Assembly (NCBI RefSeq): GCF_001421805.1
Contig: NZ_LMLC01000002.1
Span: forward strand, 620,001 to 684,000
Source of the DNA: Sphingomonas sp. Leaf34
GTDB taxonomy: Bacteria > Pseudomonadota > Alphaproteobacteria > Sphingomonadales > Sphingomonadaceae
DNA length: 64,000 nucleotides
Direction: 5' to 3'
A program made the position numbers and the translations under genes. Shown in pieces: positions 44,514 through 52,838 of this stretch (positions are counted from its first letter, which is position 1; every line of letters begins with the position of its first letter). The notes under the pieces were generated by a model. That model was given only the letters and a program-made list of their open reading frames with translations. It did not search any database and was not told where the DNA came from.

Positions 44514-45395
44514 ATGAGACGACTGCCCCCATTACCAGCTGTAAGGGCGTTCGAAGCGGCGGCCCGGCATGGCACGTTCAGCGCCGCCGCGGGTGAGCTC
44601 GGCATCACCCAAGCGGCGGTCAGCTACCAGGTTAAAGTGCTCGAGGAGCGGCTCGGTGCGCCCTTATTCATCAGGGCCGGACGGCGGGTGTCGTTGACGC
44701 CTCCTGGCGCGCGCGCTGCTGGCCGATTGACCTTGGCCTTGGACGAGATCGACGCGGCGTTCCAGGAGTTGCGCGGCGATGACGATGCCATCCTTCGGCT
44801 TACCGCAACAGCCACCATGGCGAATGGCTGGCTCGCGCGCCATCTCGGTCGCTTTCAGGCTGAGCAGCCCGGACTGGACATCCGATTGGACGCGACCGAC
44901 CGCCTTGTCGACTTCGCCGCCGAGGATATCGACATCGCGATCCGCTCAGGCCGCGGCAATTGGCCGGGATTAGCCGCGGACCGCTTGTTCGATCTGGATT
45001 TTGCGCCGGCGTGCCACCCATCGCTAGTCGCGCACCTCTCAAAACCGATCGCGCCTTCCCATGTGCTGCGCCTGAGGCGGCTAAATCCAGGCGATCACTG
45101 GTGGGACGTTTGGCTGAGGGCGCAAGGCTTGACGGCGCACACCATTCCCGTGGCCGGCATACAGTTGGACTCTCAGAACGCCGAGGGTCAGGCGGCGCTT
45201 GCCGGACATGGTCTGGCGATGCTGACGCCGGCTCTCTGGCGGAGGGAGTTAGCCGATGGTCAACTAGTCATGCCGTTCGACCATCTCGCGACCGAGGGCG
45301 AAGCCTATTGGATTGTCTGCGCAGCCGGACGCCGCAACACCCGGAAGATCGCGCGGTTTAGACGCTGGATATTGGACAGCATCAATCTTGCTTAA
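44514..45395 (+). CDS. LysR family regulator, GcvA type
   Basis: 293 residues from MRRLPPLPAVRAFEAAARHG, the standard GcvA-like beginning; a longer in-frame ATG at 44478 is unlikely. HTH: TFSAAAGELGITQAAVSYQV with the recognition helix, then the linker helix VLEERLGAPLFIRAGRRV and the periplasmic-binding-like effector domain. It likely controls the divergent DMT exporter. A perfect 12-bp hairpin lies 32 bases after its stop. Confidence 0.88.
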   Translation: MRRLPPLPAVRAFEAAARHGTFSAAAGELGITQAAVSYQVKVLEERLGAPLFIRAGRRVSLTPPGARAAGRLTLALDEIDAAFQELRGDDDAILRLTATATMANGWLARHLGRFQAEQPGLDIRLDATDRLVDFAAEDIDIAIRSGRGNWPGLAADRLFDLDFAPACHPSLVAHLSKPIAPSHVLRLRRLNPGDHWWDVWLRAQGLTAHTIPVAGIQLDSQNAEGQAALAGHGLAMLTPALWRRELADGQLVMPFDHLATEGEAYWIVCAAGRRNTRKIARFRRWILDSINLA

Positions 45396-45426
45396 GCGGG
45401 ATGTCCGCTTTCCTGCCCAACTCGGA

Positions 45427-45457
45427 CATTCCCGAAATTCGATCGATTTCGGGAATG
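45427..45457. terminator. Perfect 12-bp hairpin after the LysR gene
   Basis: Arms CATTCCCGAAAT (45427-45438) and ATTTCGGGAATG (45446-45457), loop of seven bases. No T tract follows. Its left arm and loop share 16 bases with 26414-26429 on the other strand, so it could be a dispersed palindrome rather than a terminator. Confidence 0.45.
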
Positions 45458-45588
45458 CCCGTGCCGTCTCGCTGGCCGTTCCCAATTGGGGGGCGGTGAC
45501 ACCCTGCGGCCTGAACCGGTTACGGAGAGCCTTGTCTATTAGGCCATGGCATGACACGCCGATCGAGCGGACGGAGATAATGCGAGGC

Positions 45589-45620
45589 GACACCCGATCT
45601 CCGAACCGCGATCGGGTGTC
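45589..45620 (-). terminator. 11-bp hairpin at the end of the aldo/keto reductase remnant
   Basis: Arms GACACCCGATC (45589-45599) and GATCGGGTGTC (45610-45620), ten-base loop. It begins seven bases beyond the stop of the remnant (minus strand) and looks like that gene's former terminator. Confidence 0.5.
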
Positions 45621-45627
45621 ACGGTCG

Positions 45628-45801
45628 TTACTGGGTCGCGACCGGATCGCCGACCGACCAGGCGAGCCCGGGACCACGATCAAGTGCGGCCAGCGTCTCC
45701 ATGTCCGCATCATCGATGGTGAAGCCATCGAGCGCCAGATTCTGCTTCAATCGATCCGCGTTCAGGCTCTTGGAGGTCAGCCAAGCCGATCCACCAAGAG
45801 C
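45628..45801 (-). pseudogene. Aldo/keto reductase, C-terminal remnant
   Basis: About 57 codons on the minus strand ending at a TAA (45628-45630) read SAWLTSKSLNADRLKQN, then FTIDDADMETLAALDRG, the typical C-terminal SKS..NPDRL.QN and DM..I..LDRG motifs of aldo/keto reductases. The catalytic Asp/Tyr/Lys/His barrel is missing. The frame is closed just upstream by a TAG, at the end of the SGNH gene. A gene truncated by deletion or rearrangement. Not translated as a functional enzyme. Confidence 0.75.
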
Positions 45802-46656
45802 CTATGAACGTATCTGTGTTATCGTTGCGTCTAGAGCCCGAGCGACGGCTGCCATCCCGTCAAGGTTCGGGTGGTAAGGCACGAACCGGGGCTGGCCGGG
45901 CAAAGGGAAACCGTTAATCCATGGCGTAGCACTGCATGCGTCGTGGCCGCTCGATAGCGACGACGCCCGCACCAAAGTTGCGCCGCTCGAACGGGCAGCA
46001 GCAGCGGTCGCAACTGCTAGCCGATTTGCGATATTCCGGGCAGCATCTGCCTTTCCGGTCGACATTGGCGTTGCGGCGCATCGTCCGCTCGAGGGAAGCA
46101 CAATGGGGTAATCGATGAAGACAAGCCGCGCCCGAGGTGCGCGAACACGTACTTCGGCTGCGATGCGTTCCATCGATACGGCAAGATTGCGCCACGTATG
46201 CTCGGTAAGCTTTGGCGGTTTAGGGCACTTGCCGCCAAGCAGCTGCTTCCCGATACCCAACTGGCGGCATGACGCCGATCCCAGCAAAGTAACGAAGCCG
46301 ACGTCGTTACCGCCGATCGTGACGGTCACTAGGCTTGTCTCGGGAGTGATGGCATCGATCTGAGCCGGCGTGTCGCTCGACGCGGTAAGTATATCGTTCG
46401 TGGTTGCGCCGCTGCACGACACGTCGATCAACGTTAACCCCCGTTTGCGGGCAAACTGATGCGCGTAATTGTTGGTCGAGCGGGCGCAGCGGGTGTTGGC
46501 GTCGACCGGATCGGGTATACCGGGTCCTGCGGCATATGAGCTGCCCATTGCCACGTACCGTGCTTTAGGCGGCAAGGGCGTTGAGGACGTCTGGACGCTA
46601 GTCGAACCGGCGATGACAACGGCCATCCCCATTGCCCCGACGATGAGCAATTGCAT
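45802..46656 (-). CDS. Secreted SGNH/GDSL lipase-like hydrolase
   Basis: 284 residues from the ATG at 46656. Hydrophobic leader MQLLIVGAMGMAVVIAG, probable signal peptide. Blocks: MGSSYAAGPG (Ser of block I), SCSGATTNDIL, IGGNDVGF (Asn of block III) and YHPNLDGM (His of block V), the pattern of Streptomyces-type SGNH lipases/esterases. Six Cys could form disulfides. Acts outside the cytoplasm on lipid esters; function otherwise unknown. Its stop abuts the AKR remnant. Confidence 0.85.
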   Translation of the reverse strand: MQLLIVGAMGMAVVIAGSTSVQTSSTPLPPKARYVAMGSSYAAGPGIPDPVDANTRCARSTNNYAHQFARKRGLTLIDVSCSGATTNDILTASSDTPAQIDAITPETSLVTVTIGGNDVGFVTLLGSASCRQLGIGKQLLGGKCPKPPKLTEHTWRNLAVSMERIAAEVRVRAPRARLVFIDYPIVLPSSGRCAATPMSTGKADAARNIANRLAVATAAAARSSGATLVRASSLSSGHDACSATPWINGFPLPGQPRFVPYHPNLDGMAAVARALDATITQIRS

Positions 46657-46691
46657 GCTTTCGTATCCGAACAAGATGAAGAGAGACAAAA

Positions 46692-46722
46692 GCCGGCGGT
46701 TGGCTTTTACACAACCGCCGGC
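46692..46722 (-). terminator. Rho-independent terminator of the lipoprotein gene
   Basis: Perfect 11-bp arms (GCCGGCGGTTG and CAACCGCCGGC) with a nine-base loop. On the minus strand it follows the lipoprotein stop by six bases and is followed by a run of four T's (complement of AAAA at 46688-46691). Confidence 0.8.
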
Positions 46723-46728
46723 ATGATT

Positions 46729-46920
46729 TTAGTCTGCGACCGTGCCTACGACGGCACCACCGGCACCACCCACAGCCGCGCCTTTTTCAACGCTACCTCC
46801 AGTGGCAGCGGCCACACCGGCGCCACCCGCCGCGCCGACGCCCGCGCCCTTCAAGGTTGAGCAGGCCGACAGGCCGCTCACAGCAAGGGTCAGGGCGGCA
46901 AGAGAGATGATGGTCTTCAT
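46729..46920 (-). CDS. Small glycine-rich lipoprotein
   Basis: 63 residues from the ATG at 46920 with AAGGA eight bases upstream. Lipobox LSAC with Cys20 marks the lipidated N-terminus. The mature part (STLKGAGVGAAGGAGVAAATG) is a glycine-zipper-like sequence with repeated small residues, as in small osmotic- or stress-inducible lipoproteins. Membrane-associated in the periplasm. It has its own terminator. Function unknown. Confidence 0.8.
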   Translation of the reverse strand: MKTIISLAALTLAVSGLSACSTLKGAGVGAAGGAGVAAATGGSVEKGAAVGGAGGAVVGTVAD

Positions 46921-47016
46921 GGTCAATATCCTTTGGTTGGTCGTTATCGATCGTGGGTACGATGATCAGGTTGATGCCGTGGCGTTAGGCAGTCCTTCGG
47001 GACCGGCAGACAGGCG

Positions 47017-49248
47017 TCAGGGCGCTAATGTCGTTGCAGGAAGTTCAAGTGTCGCCCGGATACCCGGATCGATTGCGGTGCTCGCCAGCCGCACTTCGTA
47101 GGTGCCTGCCGCGATCCGCCACATGGACGCGTCAGCGTCATACCGTGCCAGAAGACGAAGGTCGATCTGCACCTCGATCTGCTCGCTTGCGGCCGGGGCA
47201 AGATGGACGCGGTGGAAGCCGACCAGGCGCGAAACGAATCCGTCCGTGCCGGGGAGCGCGACATAAACCTGAGGCACGGCAGTACCCTCACGGTCCCCGA
47301 TATTCGTTACCGAGAAGGCAGCGGTGAGGCTGCCTTTGTAGGCGTGAACGGACAGGTCGCTAGTTCGGAAGCTGGTGTAAGACAGGCCGTGTCCGAACGG
47401 GAACAACGGCTTCAGCTCCTGCCGCGCATACCAGCGGTAACCGACGTCGGACCCTTCGACATTATAATCGACATGGAACACGCCGCCCTTTGGTTCCATG
47501 CCTGGGTTCGATGTCGTTGTCTCGGGATCGCGTTGCTCGGGGTGCGGCAGCTGATTGACGCTGGCGGGGAATGTCACGGGCAGGTGTCCCGATGGGTTGA
47601 TCCGTCCGAACAACACGCCCGCGATCGCTTCGCCACCACCCGACCCTGGATAGAACGCGGCGATGACGGCGGACACTTTTTCCAGCCACGGCATCGCGAC
47701 GGGACCACCCGATTCCACGACGACGATCGTCCTTGGGTTGGCGTCCGCTACGCCGTCGATAAGTGCGTTCTGGTCATCCGGCAGATCGAGTCCCCGCATA
47801 TCGAGCCCTTCCGAGCGCCATTCCTCGGCGAGGACGATGACCGCATCAGCCTCGCGCGCTGCGGTGATGGCAGTAGCAAGATCGTTACCGTCGAGAAAGT
47901 CGACGACGGCCGCATTGCCCTCCGCTCTGATTGCAGTCAGCGGCGAGGAGGGGTGGTAGACCTTCTCCATCTCTGTGCCCATGAACGACAGGCCGTCGGT
48001 CGACAGACTGCCGACCGGCGCCACCGTGGAGGATCCTCCACCAGCCAGCACACCGACATCGGCATGCCGGCCGATAACCAGCAGGCGCTTTGCCCCTTTT
48101 GCGAGTGGCAAGGCATCGCCTTCGTTCTTCAGTAGCACCAGACCGCGTTCGGCCGCGCGCTGGGCGACCAGACGGTGCGCCATATAGTCGATCGGCGCTC
48201 CCGGCTGGGGTGGGCGATCAATGACGCCGATCGCGTAAAGGCTGCGTAACTGGCGCCGAACCATGTCATCGATCCGCGCCTGCGGCACCTTGCCCGCTTC
48301 AACGGCCGCACGGAGCGGAGCGCCAAAGTAGGGTTCGGGATCGAGGCTGGCGCCCGACTGCACGTCAAGTCCGGCAAGCGCCGCCTTGACCGTGGAATGG
48401 GTGGCACCCCAGTCGGACATCACCCAACCTGGATACTGCCACTCGCCTTTGAGGACCGTGTTGATGAGGTAGGCATTTTCCGACGCCCAATCGCCATTGA
48501 CGAGGTTGTAGCCCGGCATCACCGATCCCGGCTTTCCGATCTCGATCGCAATCTTGAAGGCAAGCAGATCAGACTCGTGCATGGCGGCCGGGGACAGGTC
48601 GGAGCTGACCAAGACCCGCCCGGTCTCCTGCGCGTTTACCGCGAAATGTTTGACGGTGGCGACGACACCCTGAGACTGGATGCCGGCGACCGAGCTGCCC
48701 GCGATGACGCCGGTCAATAAAGGATCTTCGGAGACATATTCGAAGTTGCGCCCGCCGCGCGGCTCGCGGATCAGGTTCGCGCCGCCTGCTAGCTGGACGT
48801 TAAAGCCCTTCGCACGCGCTTCCTGTCCGACCAGCGCCCCTGTCTCATAGGCACCCTCGGGATCGAATGCGGCCCCCAGCAGCAGCGAGGACGGTAAAGC
48901 GGTTGCGTTGTCGCCCGGCCGTACCCCGCCCAGATTGCTGATCCCGAGACTGGCGTCGGTCTGTTGCTGAGCTGGAATGCCGAGGCGAGGAATAGCCGGA
49001 TAATATGCGGCCGAACCCAACGCTCCTGCCGGCTTCTGCACGTCACCGACGGGAATTGCCATCGGACCAGATATCCACGCAAACTTCTCGTCCTGCGTCA
49101 TCTGCGCGACCGTTTTGGCCGCGCGCTCTTCGGGCGACCCTTTCGCGCCTGTCGTCAACTGTACGTCAGCGCTGGATTTTGCGGACGCGTGCGGTGGCAT
49201 CGACGGTAGTGCAACGCAAGATGAGGAAGAACGGATCTCGGCAGGCAT
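47017..49248 (-). CDS. GH3 family beta-glucosidase
   Basis: 743 residues from the ATG at 49248 with GGAG six bases upstream. GH3 N-domain with HFAVNAQE and the catalytic nucleophile Asp279 in GWVMSDWGATHS, (alpha/beta) C-domain with HADVGVLAGGGSS and VLAEEWRSEGLD, and a fibronectin-III-like tail (FPFGHGLSYTSF, then VTNIGDREGTAVPQVY). No classical signal peptide is visible, so its location is uncertain. A beta-glucosidase or xylosidase. Divergent TetR gene with a palindrome between them suggests induction by its substrate or product. Confidence 0.9.
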   Translation of the reverse strand: MPAEIRSSSSCVALPSMPPHASAKSSADVQLTTGAKGSPEERAAKTVAQMTQDEKFAWISGPMAIPVGDVQKPAGALGSAAYYPAIPRLGIPAQQQTDASLGISNLGGVRPGDNATALPSSLLLGAAFDPEGAYETGALVGQEARAKGFNVQLAGGANLIREPRGGRNFEYVSEDPLLTGVIAGSSVAGIQSQGVVATVKHFAVNAQETGRVLVSSDLSPAAMHESDLLAFKIAIEIGKPGSVMPGYNLVNGDWASENAYLINTVLKGEWQYPGWVMSDWGATHSTVKAALAGLDVQSGASLDPEPYFGAPLRAAVEAGKVPQARIDDMVRRQLRSLYAIGVIDRPPQPGAPIDYMAHRLVAQRAAERGLVLLKNEGDALPLAKGAKRLLVIGRHADVGVLAGGGSSTVAPVGSLSTDGLSFMGTEMEKVYHPSSPLTAIRAEGNAAVVDFLDGNDLATAITAAREADAVIVLAEEWRSEGLDMRGLDLPDDQNALIDGVADANPRTIVVVESGGPVAMPWLEKVSAVIAAFYPGSGGGEAIAGVLFGRINPSGHLPVTFPASVNQLPHPEQRDPETTTSNPGMEPKGGVFHVDYNVEGSDVGYRWYARQELKPLFPFGHGLSYTSFRTSDLSVHAYKGSLTAAFSVTNIGDREGTAVPQVYVALPGTDGFVSRLVGFHRVHLAPAASEQIEVQIDLRLLARYDADASMWRIAAGTYEVRLASTAIDPGIRATLELPATTLAP

Positions 49249-49274
49249 GATAGACTCCAGCAAGTACGCCGCTA

Positions 49275-49295
49275 AAAGATACCATGGGTATCTTT
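49275..49295. promoter_or_regulatory. Candidate TetR operator, perfect 9-bp palindrome
   Basis: AAAGATACC (49275-49283), ATG spacer, GGTATCTTT (49287-49295), in the 91-base region between the GH3 gene and the divergent TetR gene. Position and symmetry fit a TetR operator. Confidence 0.65.
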
Positions 49296-49339
49296 AGTTC
49301 CGCTACTAGGTCGATAGTTCGTACCTCGTCGTGTAATCG

Positions 49340-49999
49340 ATGATCATGACTGAAGATCGATCGACGCAATCAATGGAAGGATCGAAGCGGAAGCGAGGCC
49401 GGCCGAGCGAGGCCGAACGCCGCGCGATCGATGAGCATGTCATCGATGCCGCCTTTGCAATATTCCGTGCGCAAGGGTTTGACGCTACGAGAATGGACAA
49501 GGTGGCCGCTGCAGCCGGTATCACCAAAATGTCGCTGTATCGGCGCTTTCCCGGCAAAGGCGAACTGCTGGCCGAAGTGATCGAGCGCCAGTCGGCGCAA
49601 TTGCAAATCGACATCCCACTACCGAAAGCGATTGCCGACCCTATCGCCGGTATCAAGGTACTGATGTGGACCTATAGGGAACGGATCGGCGCTGACAAAA
49701 TGCTCGCTCTTCAACGACTTGCGTTAACAGCGTTGCCGGACGCCTCGGTCCGCAGAGCCCTGGCTGACGTACGCGCCCGCTATGTCGCGCCGGTTGATGT
49801 GCTAGTCGACGCTGCAAAGGCATGCGGCACATTGCCTCGTCTGCCGACGGAGGAACTGCGCGAAATTCTGTTCGACCTGCTTGTCAACGACGCTGCGTCG
49901 CTGCCGTTGCACGGTTATTCGTCAGTTGACGACCAACGCCGCGTCTTTCTCCAGCGCTGGAGCGTCCTCGAAAAAGGGCTCTTGCGAGTTGATACCTGA
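49340..49999 (+). CDS. TetR/AcrR family regulator
   Basis: 219 residues; starts MIMTEDRS, with a second ATG at 49346. HTH seen as AAFAIFRAQGFDATRMDKVAA and AGITKMSLYRRFPGKGELL. C-terminal helical domain with YRERIGADKMLALQRLALTALP. An R/K-rich N-terminal arm (KRKRGRPSEAE) is typical of regulators that bind flanking DNA. Divergent from the GH3 gene with a palindrome between, so likely its repressor. Confidence 0.88.
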   Translation: MIMTEDRSTQSMEGSKRKRGRPSEAERRAIDEHVIDAAFAIFRAQGFDATRMDKVAAAAGITKMSLYRRFPGKGELLAEVIERQSAQLQIDIPLPKAIADPIAGIKVLMWTYRERIGADKMLALQRLALTALPDASVRRALADVRARYVAPVDVLVDAAKACGTLPRLPTEELREILFDLLVNDAASLPLHGYSSVDDQRRVFLQRWSVLEKGLLRVDT

Positions 50000-50210
50000 G
50001 TGCTTTTGCCGTGTTATTCGTGGTGACTCATACATGCGCGCACCCCAAAGGCACGAGCTAGATTACGTACGTCAGGTCGTCGCTAGTCCAGACGCGTCTA
50101 AAGAGGTCGAGATCTTCGGCCTTAGCCCTTTTCTCCTCGAGCGCGACCTCACCATCTCATGCGACAGCGACGACGCTAGCCGGTAGGTGGCGCCGCGCCG
50201 TGCGGCAAGC

Positions 50211-51371
50211 CTACATGTCCATCTCACCCGCCAAGAGCTTGCGATCACGCTCTGCAAGCTCGGTCTCGTCGGCAGGAAGCATCATGGCCAAGCCTTTAGT
50301 GGCGGCGCGCTCCTGAACCTCTTCGACGAACGGCCGCAACTCGTTTTCGTAATGGCGAAAGGCCGCACCGTGATCGTCGGGATACCGCTCGAGCGCGTCC
50401 GCTAGCCGGCCCGCGCCAATGATCGCCATCGAGCCGCCAAATCCTGCAAGCGGCGAGACGCAGTAGCCCGCGTCGCCGACCAGGGTCACACGACTGCGCG
50501 ACCAGCAGGGCATCCTGATCTGATTGATCCTGTCGAAATAGAAGTCGTCGTCCCCGTCCACGCTGGCGAGCATTGCCGGCACCTTCCATCCCAAGCCGTC
50601 AAACTGATCGTGGATCAAACGACGTAGCTGGCTCCGATCGCGGTAATCGTAGTCGATCTCGCCGACCGTTCGAAAACCGAAGCCGATATCAGTTCGATCG
50701 TCATAGCCGTTGAGCATCGCCATGCGACCGGGCACGTTGAAGAGCTGTGACATATTGGCAGGAAGCAACCCGATGTGCGGCACCACCTTCAGGAAGAAAT
50801 AGCCGCCCATGAAGTAGGTGAACTGCTCGCCCTCGCCAAAAACGAGCTTGCGCGTGTTGGACCGGTTGCCGTCGCACCCGAAGACCAGAGCATAGTCGCG
50901 CCGGTCGCCGTTGCTGAAGCTCACCGACACGCCGTCTGTGCCCTGGTCGAGCTTGACGATCGATTGGCCGAACAGGATTTCGACCCTGTCCTCCACCGCG
51001 GCAGACAGGATATCGAGCAGATCATCACGGTGGATCTCGTATCGTTCGTACGCCGCTGGTTCGGTGCCGATACCGATCGATCCCAAGGTGGCGTCATCCG
51101 CGTCCTTGAACTCGAAGCCCCCCGGGGGCAGCGCCTTAGCGCGCACCGCATCTGCAAGTCCCATGCGACCCAGGATTTCGATCGTCTCTCCTTCGATATC
51201 TACGGGCGTGCCGCCCCGCCGCAGTTCAGATGCCGTTTCGACGATCGTGACGTTGTGCCCGAGCCGGTGCAGCCAGTAGGCAGTAGCGAGGCCGGCAAAG
51301 CTCGCGCCACTGACGAGCGCGGATTTGTGGTCTGCTTTGATCGTTGCTGGCATGACGGTTGACGAGTGCAT
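50211..51371 (-). CDS. FAD-dependent monooxygenase (TetX/PHBH type)
   Basis: 386 residues. N-terminal Rossmann motif VSGASFAGLATAYWL (FAD binding; the last Gly of GxGxxG is Phe-shifted), the conserved DG region FGCDGNRSNTRK, and the second FAD motif VGDAGYCVSPLAGFGGSMAI. Class A flavin monooxygenase using NADPH; this form includes tetracycline-inactivating and aromatic hydroxylating members, and specificity is unknown. No signal. Divergent from a TetR gene, their 5' regions overlapping the shared promoter. Confidence 0.88.
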   Translation of the reverse strand: MHSSTVMPATIKADHKSALVSGASFAGLATAYWLHRLGHNVTIVETASELRRGGTPVDIEGETIEILGRMGLADAVRAKALPPGGFEFKDADDATLGSIGIGTEPAAYERYEIHRDDLLDILSAAVEDRVEILFGQSIVKLDQGTDGVSVSFSNGDRRDYALVFGCDGNRSNTRKLVFGEGEQFTYFMGGYFFLKVVPHIGLLPANMSQLFNVPGRMAMLNGYDDRTDIGFGFRTVGEIDYDYRDRSQLRRLIHDQFDGLGWKVPAMLASVDGDDDFYFDRINQIRMPCWSRSRVTLVGDAGYCVSPLAGFGGSMAIIGAGRLADALERYPDDHGAAFRHYENELRPFVEEVQERAATKGLAMMLPADETELAERDRKLLAGEMDM

Positions 51372-51412
51372 AGGAACGGCCTCAGAATTGGATACGCTAC
51401 AATACTATACTG

Positions 51413-51422
51413 GGTATATACC
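51413..51422. promoter_or_regulatory. Candidate operator palindrome GGTATATACC
   Basis: Perfect 10-bp palindrome, 12 bases before the TetR start and between it and the flavin monooxygenase gene. Confidence 0.4.
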
Positions 51423-51434
51423 TATGTTCAAGCT

Positions 51435-52085
51435 ATGACTGGACCGACTTCAGACCGGCGAACGCGCAAGAGGCTCGTGACCCGACAGGCGATATCCGAT
51501 GCCGCCACGCGCCTGTTCATGGAGCGCGGCTTTGACCGGGTGACCATCGACGAGATCGCGGAGGCGGCCGATGTCGGACGCATGACGGTCTTCAATCACT
51601 TCCCGCGAAAGGAAGACATGTTCTTCGACCGCGAGCAGGAGGCTCATGATGTCGCTTTCGAGGCCATCAGGTCGCGCTCACCGGGCACGTCGCCAATCGG
51701 GGCCCTTGGCGAGCTTGCCCATCGCATGGCCGACCAGCGTGAACCGGCCTTCCCACTATTTGCGGATACCAAAGCCTTTGTTGAGACGGCACAGGCAAGC
51801 GAGGCGCTGAAAGCTCGGGCACGGCAGATGCGGGACGACTTTATCCGCGCTCTGGCGGTTGTCTTGGCCGAAGCTGCGGATCGCTCTAGCGATGATGCCG
51901 ATGCCTACCTTGCTGCCGGGCTTATTACCTCGGCGTGGAGCACCGCTTTCGTACGTTCGCATGCTAAAATGAGCGAAACGGGCGACCTTGATGCAGCGAA
52001 GGGCACTTTCCTGGCTTTAGTCGACCGAGGAGTGCGCGGGACGCATGCTGCTCTGTCTGATACACCTTACGCCGCAGGATCTTGA
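51435..52085 (+). CDS. TetR/AcrR family regulator
   Basis: 216 residues from the ATG at 51435; the longer frame reads into the divergent gene's start. HTH: AISDAATRLFMERGFDRVTID and EIAEAADVGRMTVFNHFPRKEDMF. C-terminal helices around RARQMRDDFIRALAVVL. Divergent from the FAD monooxygenase with the palindrome at 51413, so likely controls that gene, as in xenobiotic-inducible systems. Confidence 0.88.
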   Translation: MTGPTSDRRTRKRLVTRQAISDAATRLFMERGFDRVTIDEIAEAADVGRMTVFNHFPRKEDMFFDREQEAHDVAFEAIRSRSPGTSPIGALGELAHRMADQREPAFPLFADTKAFVETAQASEALKARARQMRDDFIRALAVVLAEAADRSSDDADAYLAAGLITSAWSTAFVRSHAKMSETGDLDAAKGTFLALVDRGVRGTHAALSDTPYAAGS

Positions 52086-52111
52086 CGCTTAACCCACTGT
52101 TCCTAGCCTGA

Positions 52112-52142
52112 GACCCACTTCCTAACTCCGGCCATTCGTCAT
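52112..52142 (+). repeat. Shortened copy of the 60-bp repeat
   Basis: Begins GACCCACTTCC and ends CATTCGTCAT but is 31 bases, with the middle missing. Ends match the 60-bp family. Confidence 0.45.
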
Positions 52143-52229
52143 ATCGATAGCGGCTGTAGTGCCGCGCACGCGCCGGACGATCGCGCCGTTCCCGAAAAAT
52201 GGTGTATCGGAAAAGCAGACCGAGGCAGC

Positions 52230-52580
52230 CTATGGCGCCTCGGTTGTGCGTGACCGTCCCGCCTTGGTGACCAGATCGACAGCGTTGTTGATGCGCCGCG
52301 ATGATGCTGCATCCAGTTGTTCGCTCTCGTCACCGATCGATGCACGCATTTGGTGGGGGACAAACACCATGTCGATGAACCGATCCGCAATCTCCGACGC
52401 CTGATAGATCCGGTATGGCGCAGCGTCTTACCCGACAATCGCCTATGCAACGCACGCGATGCCGCCATCGCGGCCGATCCGGTCCACCAACCGGGCAAGA
52501 TGAGGCATCCCGGTGCAATGGTGACGAAGACGCGCATCAGGGCGGCCGCGTATGGCATCAACTGATGCTCGAGCCGACTA
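52230..52580 (-). pseudogene. Degraded TetR/AcrR-type regulator (C-terminal part)
   Basis: Minus-strand translation pieces fit one TetR ligand domain after repairing a frameshift and two in-frame stops: MRVFVTIAPG, then (frame shifted) MPHLARLVDRIGRDGG, and after stops YRIYQASEIADRFIDMVF, VPHQMRASIGDESEQLD, ending TTEAP at a TAG (52230-52232). The last block resembles AefR-type C-terminal domains (QF..MV..P...RA..G). No HTH part was found upstream. A decayed regulator beside the efflux operon. Confidence 0.55.
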
Positions 52581-52838
52581 TAGCCCGACGCTCGCAGCCG
52601 GTCCTGGACCGGCAGATGCCAGTCGCCATCACAGCAACTACCGAGTTGCATGCTCATTACCGACCGTAGCGGATTGCCCCTGTTGCTGGCGCCAGGAAGA
52701 TCCGGGACGTGACGTCACGCACGCATGCGCGCCATGTTTGACGCCACCGTGCGGCGCTGGGCGCGGGAAGCGGGGACCTGCGTGCTCGGCGTCGCTGATG
52801 ATGCGCTTAATACCAGCAAGAGCTGCCGGCCGCATCCT

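Larger units (their letters stand above)
52086..52838. other. Intergenic stretch with a shortened repeat and a TetR remnant
   Basis: Holds the shortened repeat copy at 52112-52142 and the degraded TetR sequence at 52230-52580 described separately. The rest to 52838 shows no gene. Confidence 0.5.

Noticed and set aside
50034-50186. Short plus-strand frame of 50 codons between the TetR and flavin monooxygenase genes
   Set aside because: No ribosome site or family resemblance; too short to call.
52139-52657. 172-codon minus-strand frame read as a DoxX-like protein
   Set aside because: The fit was weak; a degraded TetR explains the pieces in two frames better.
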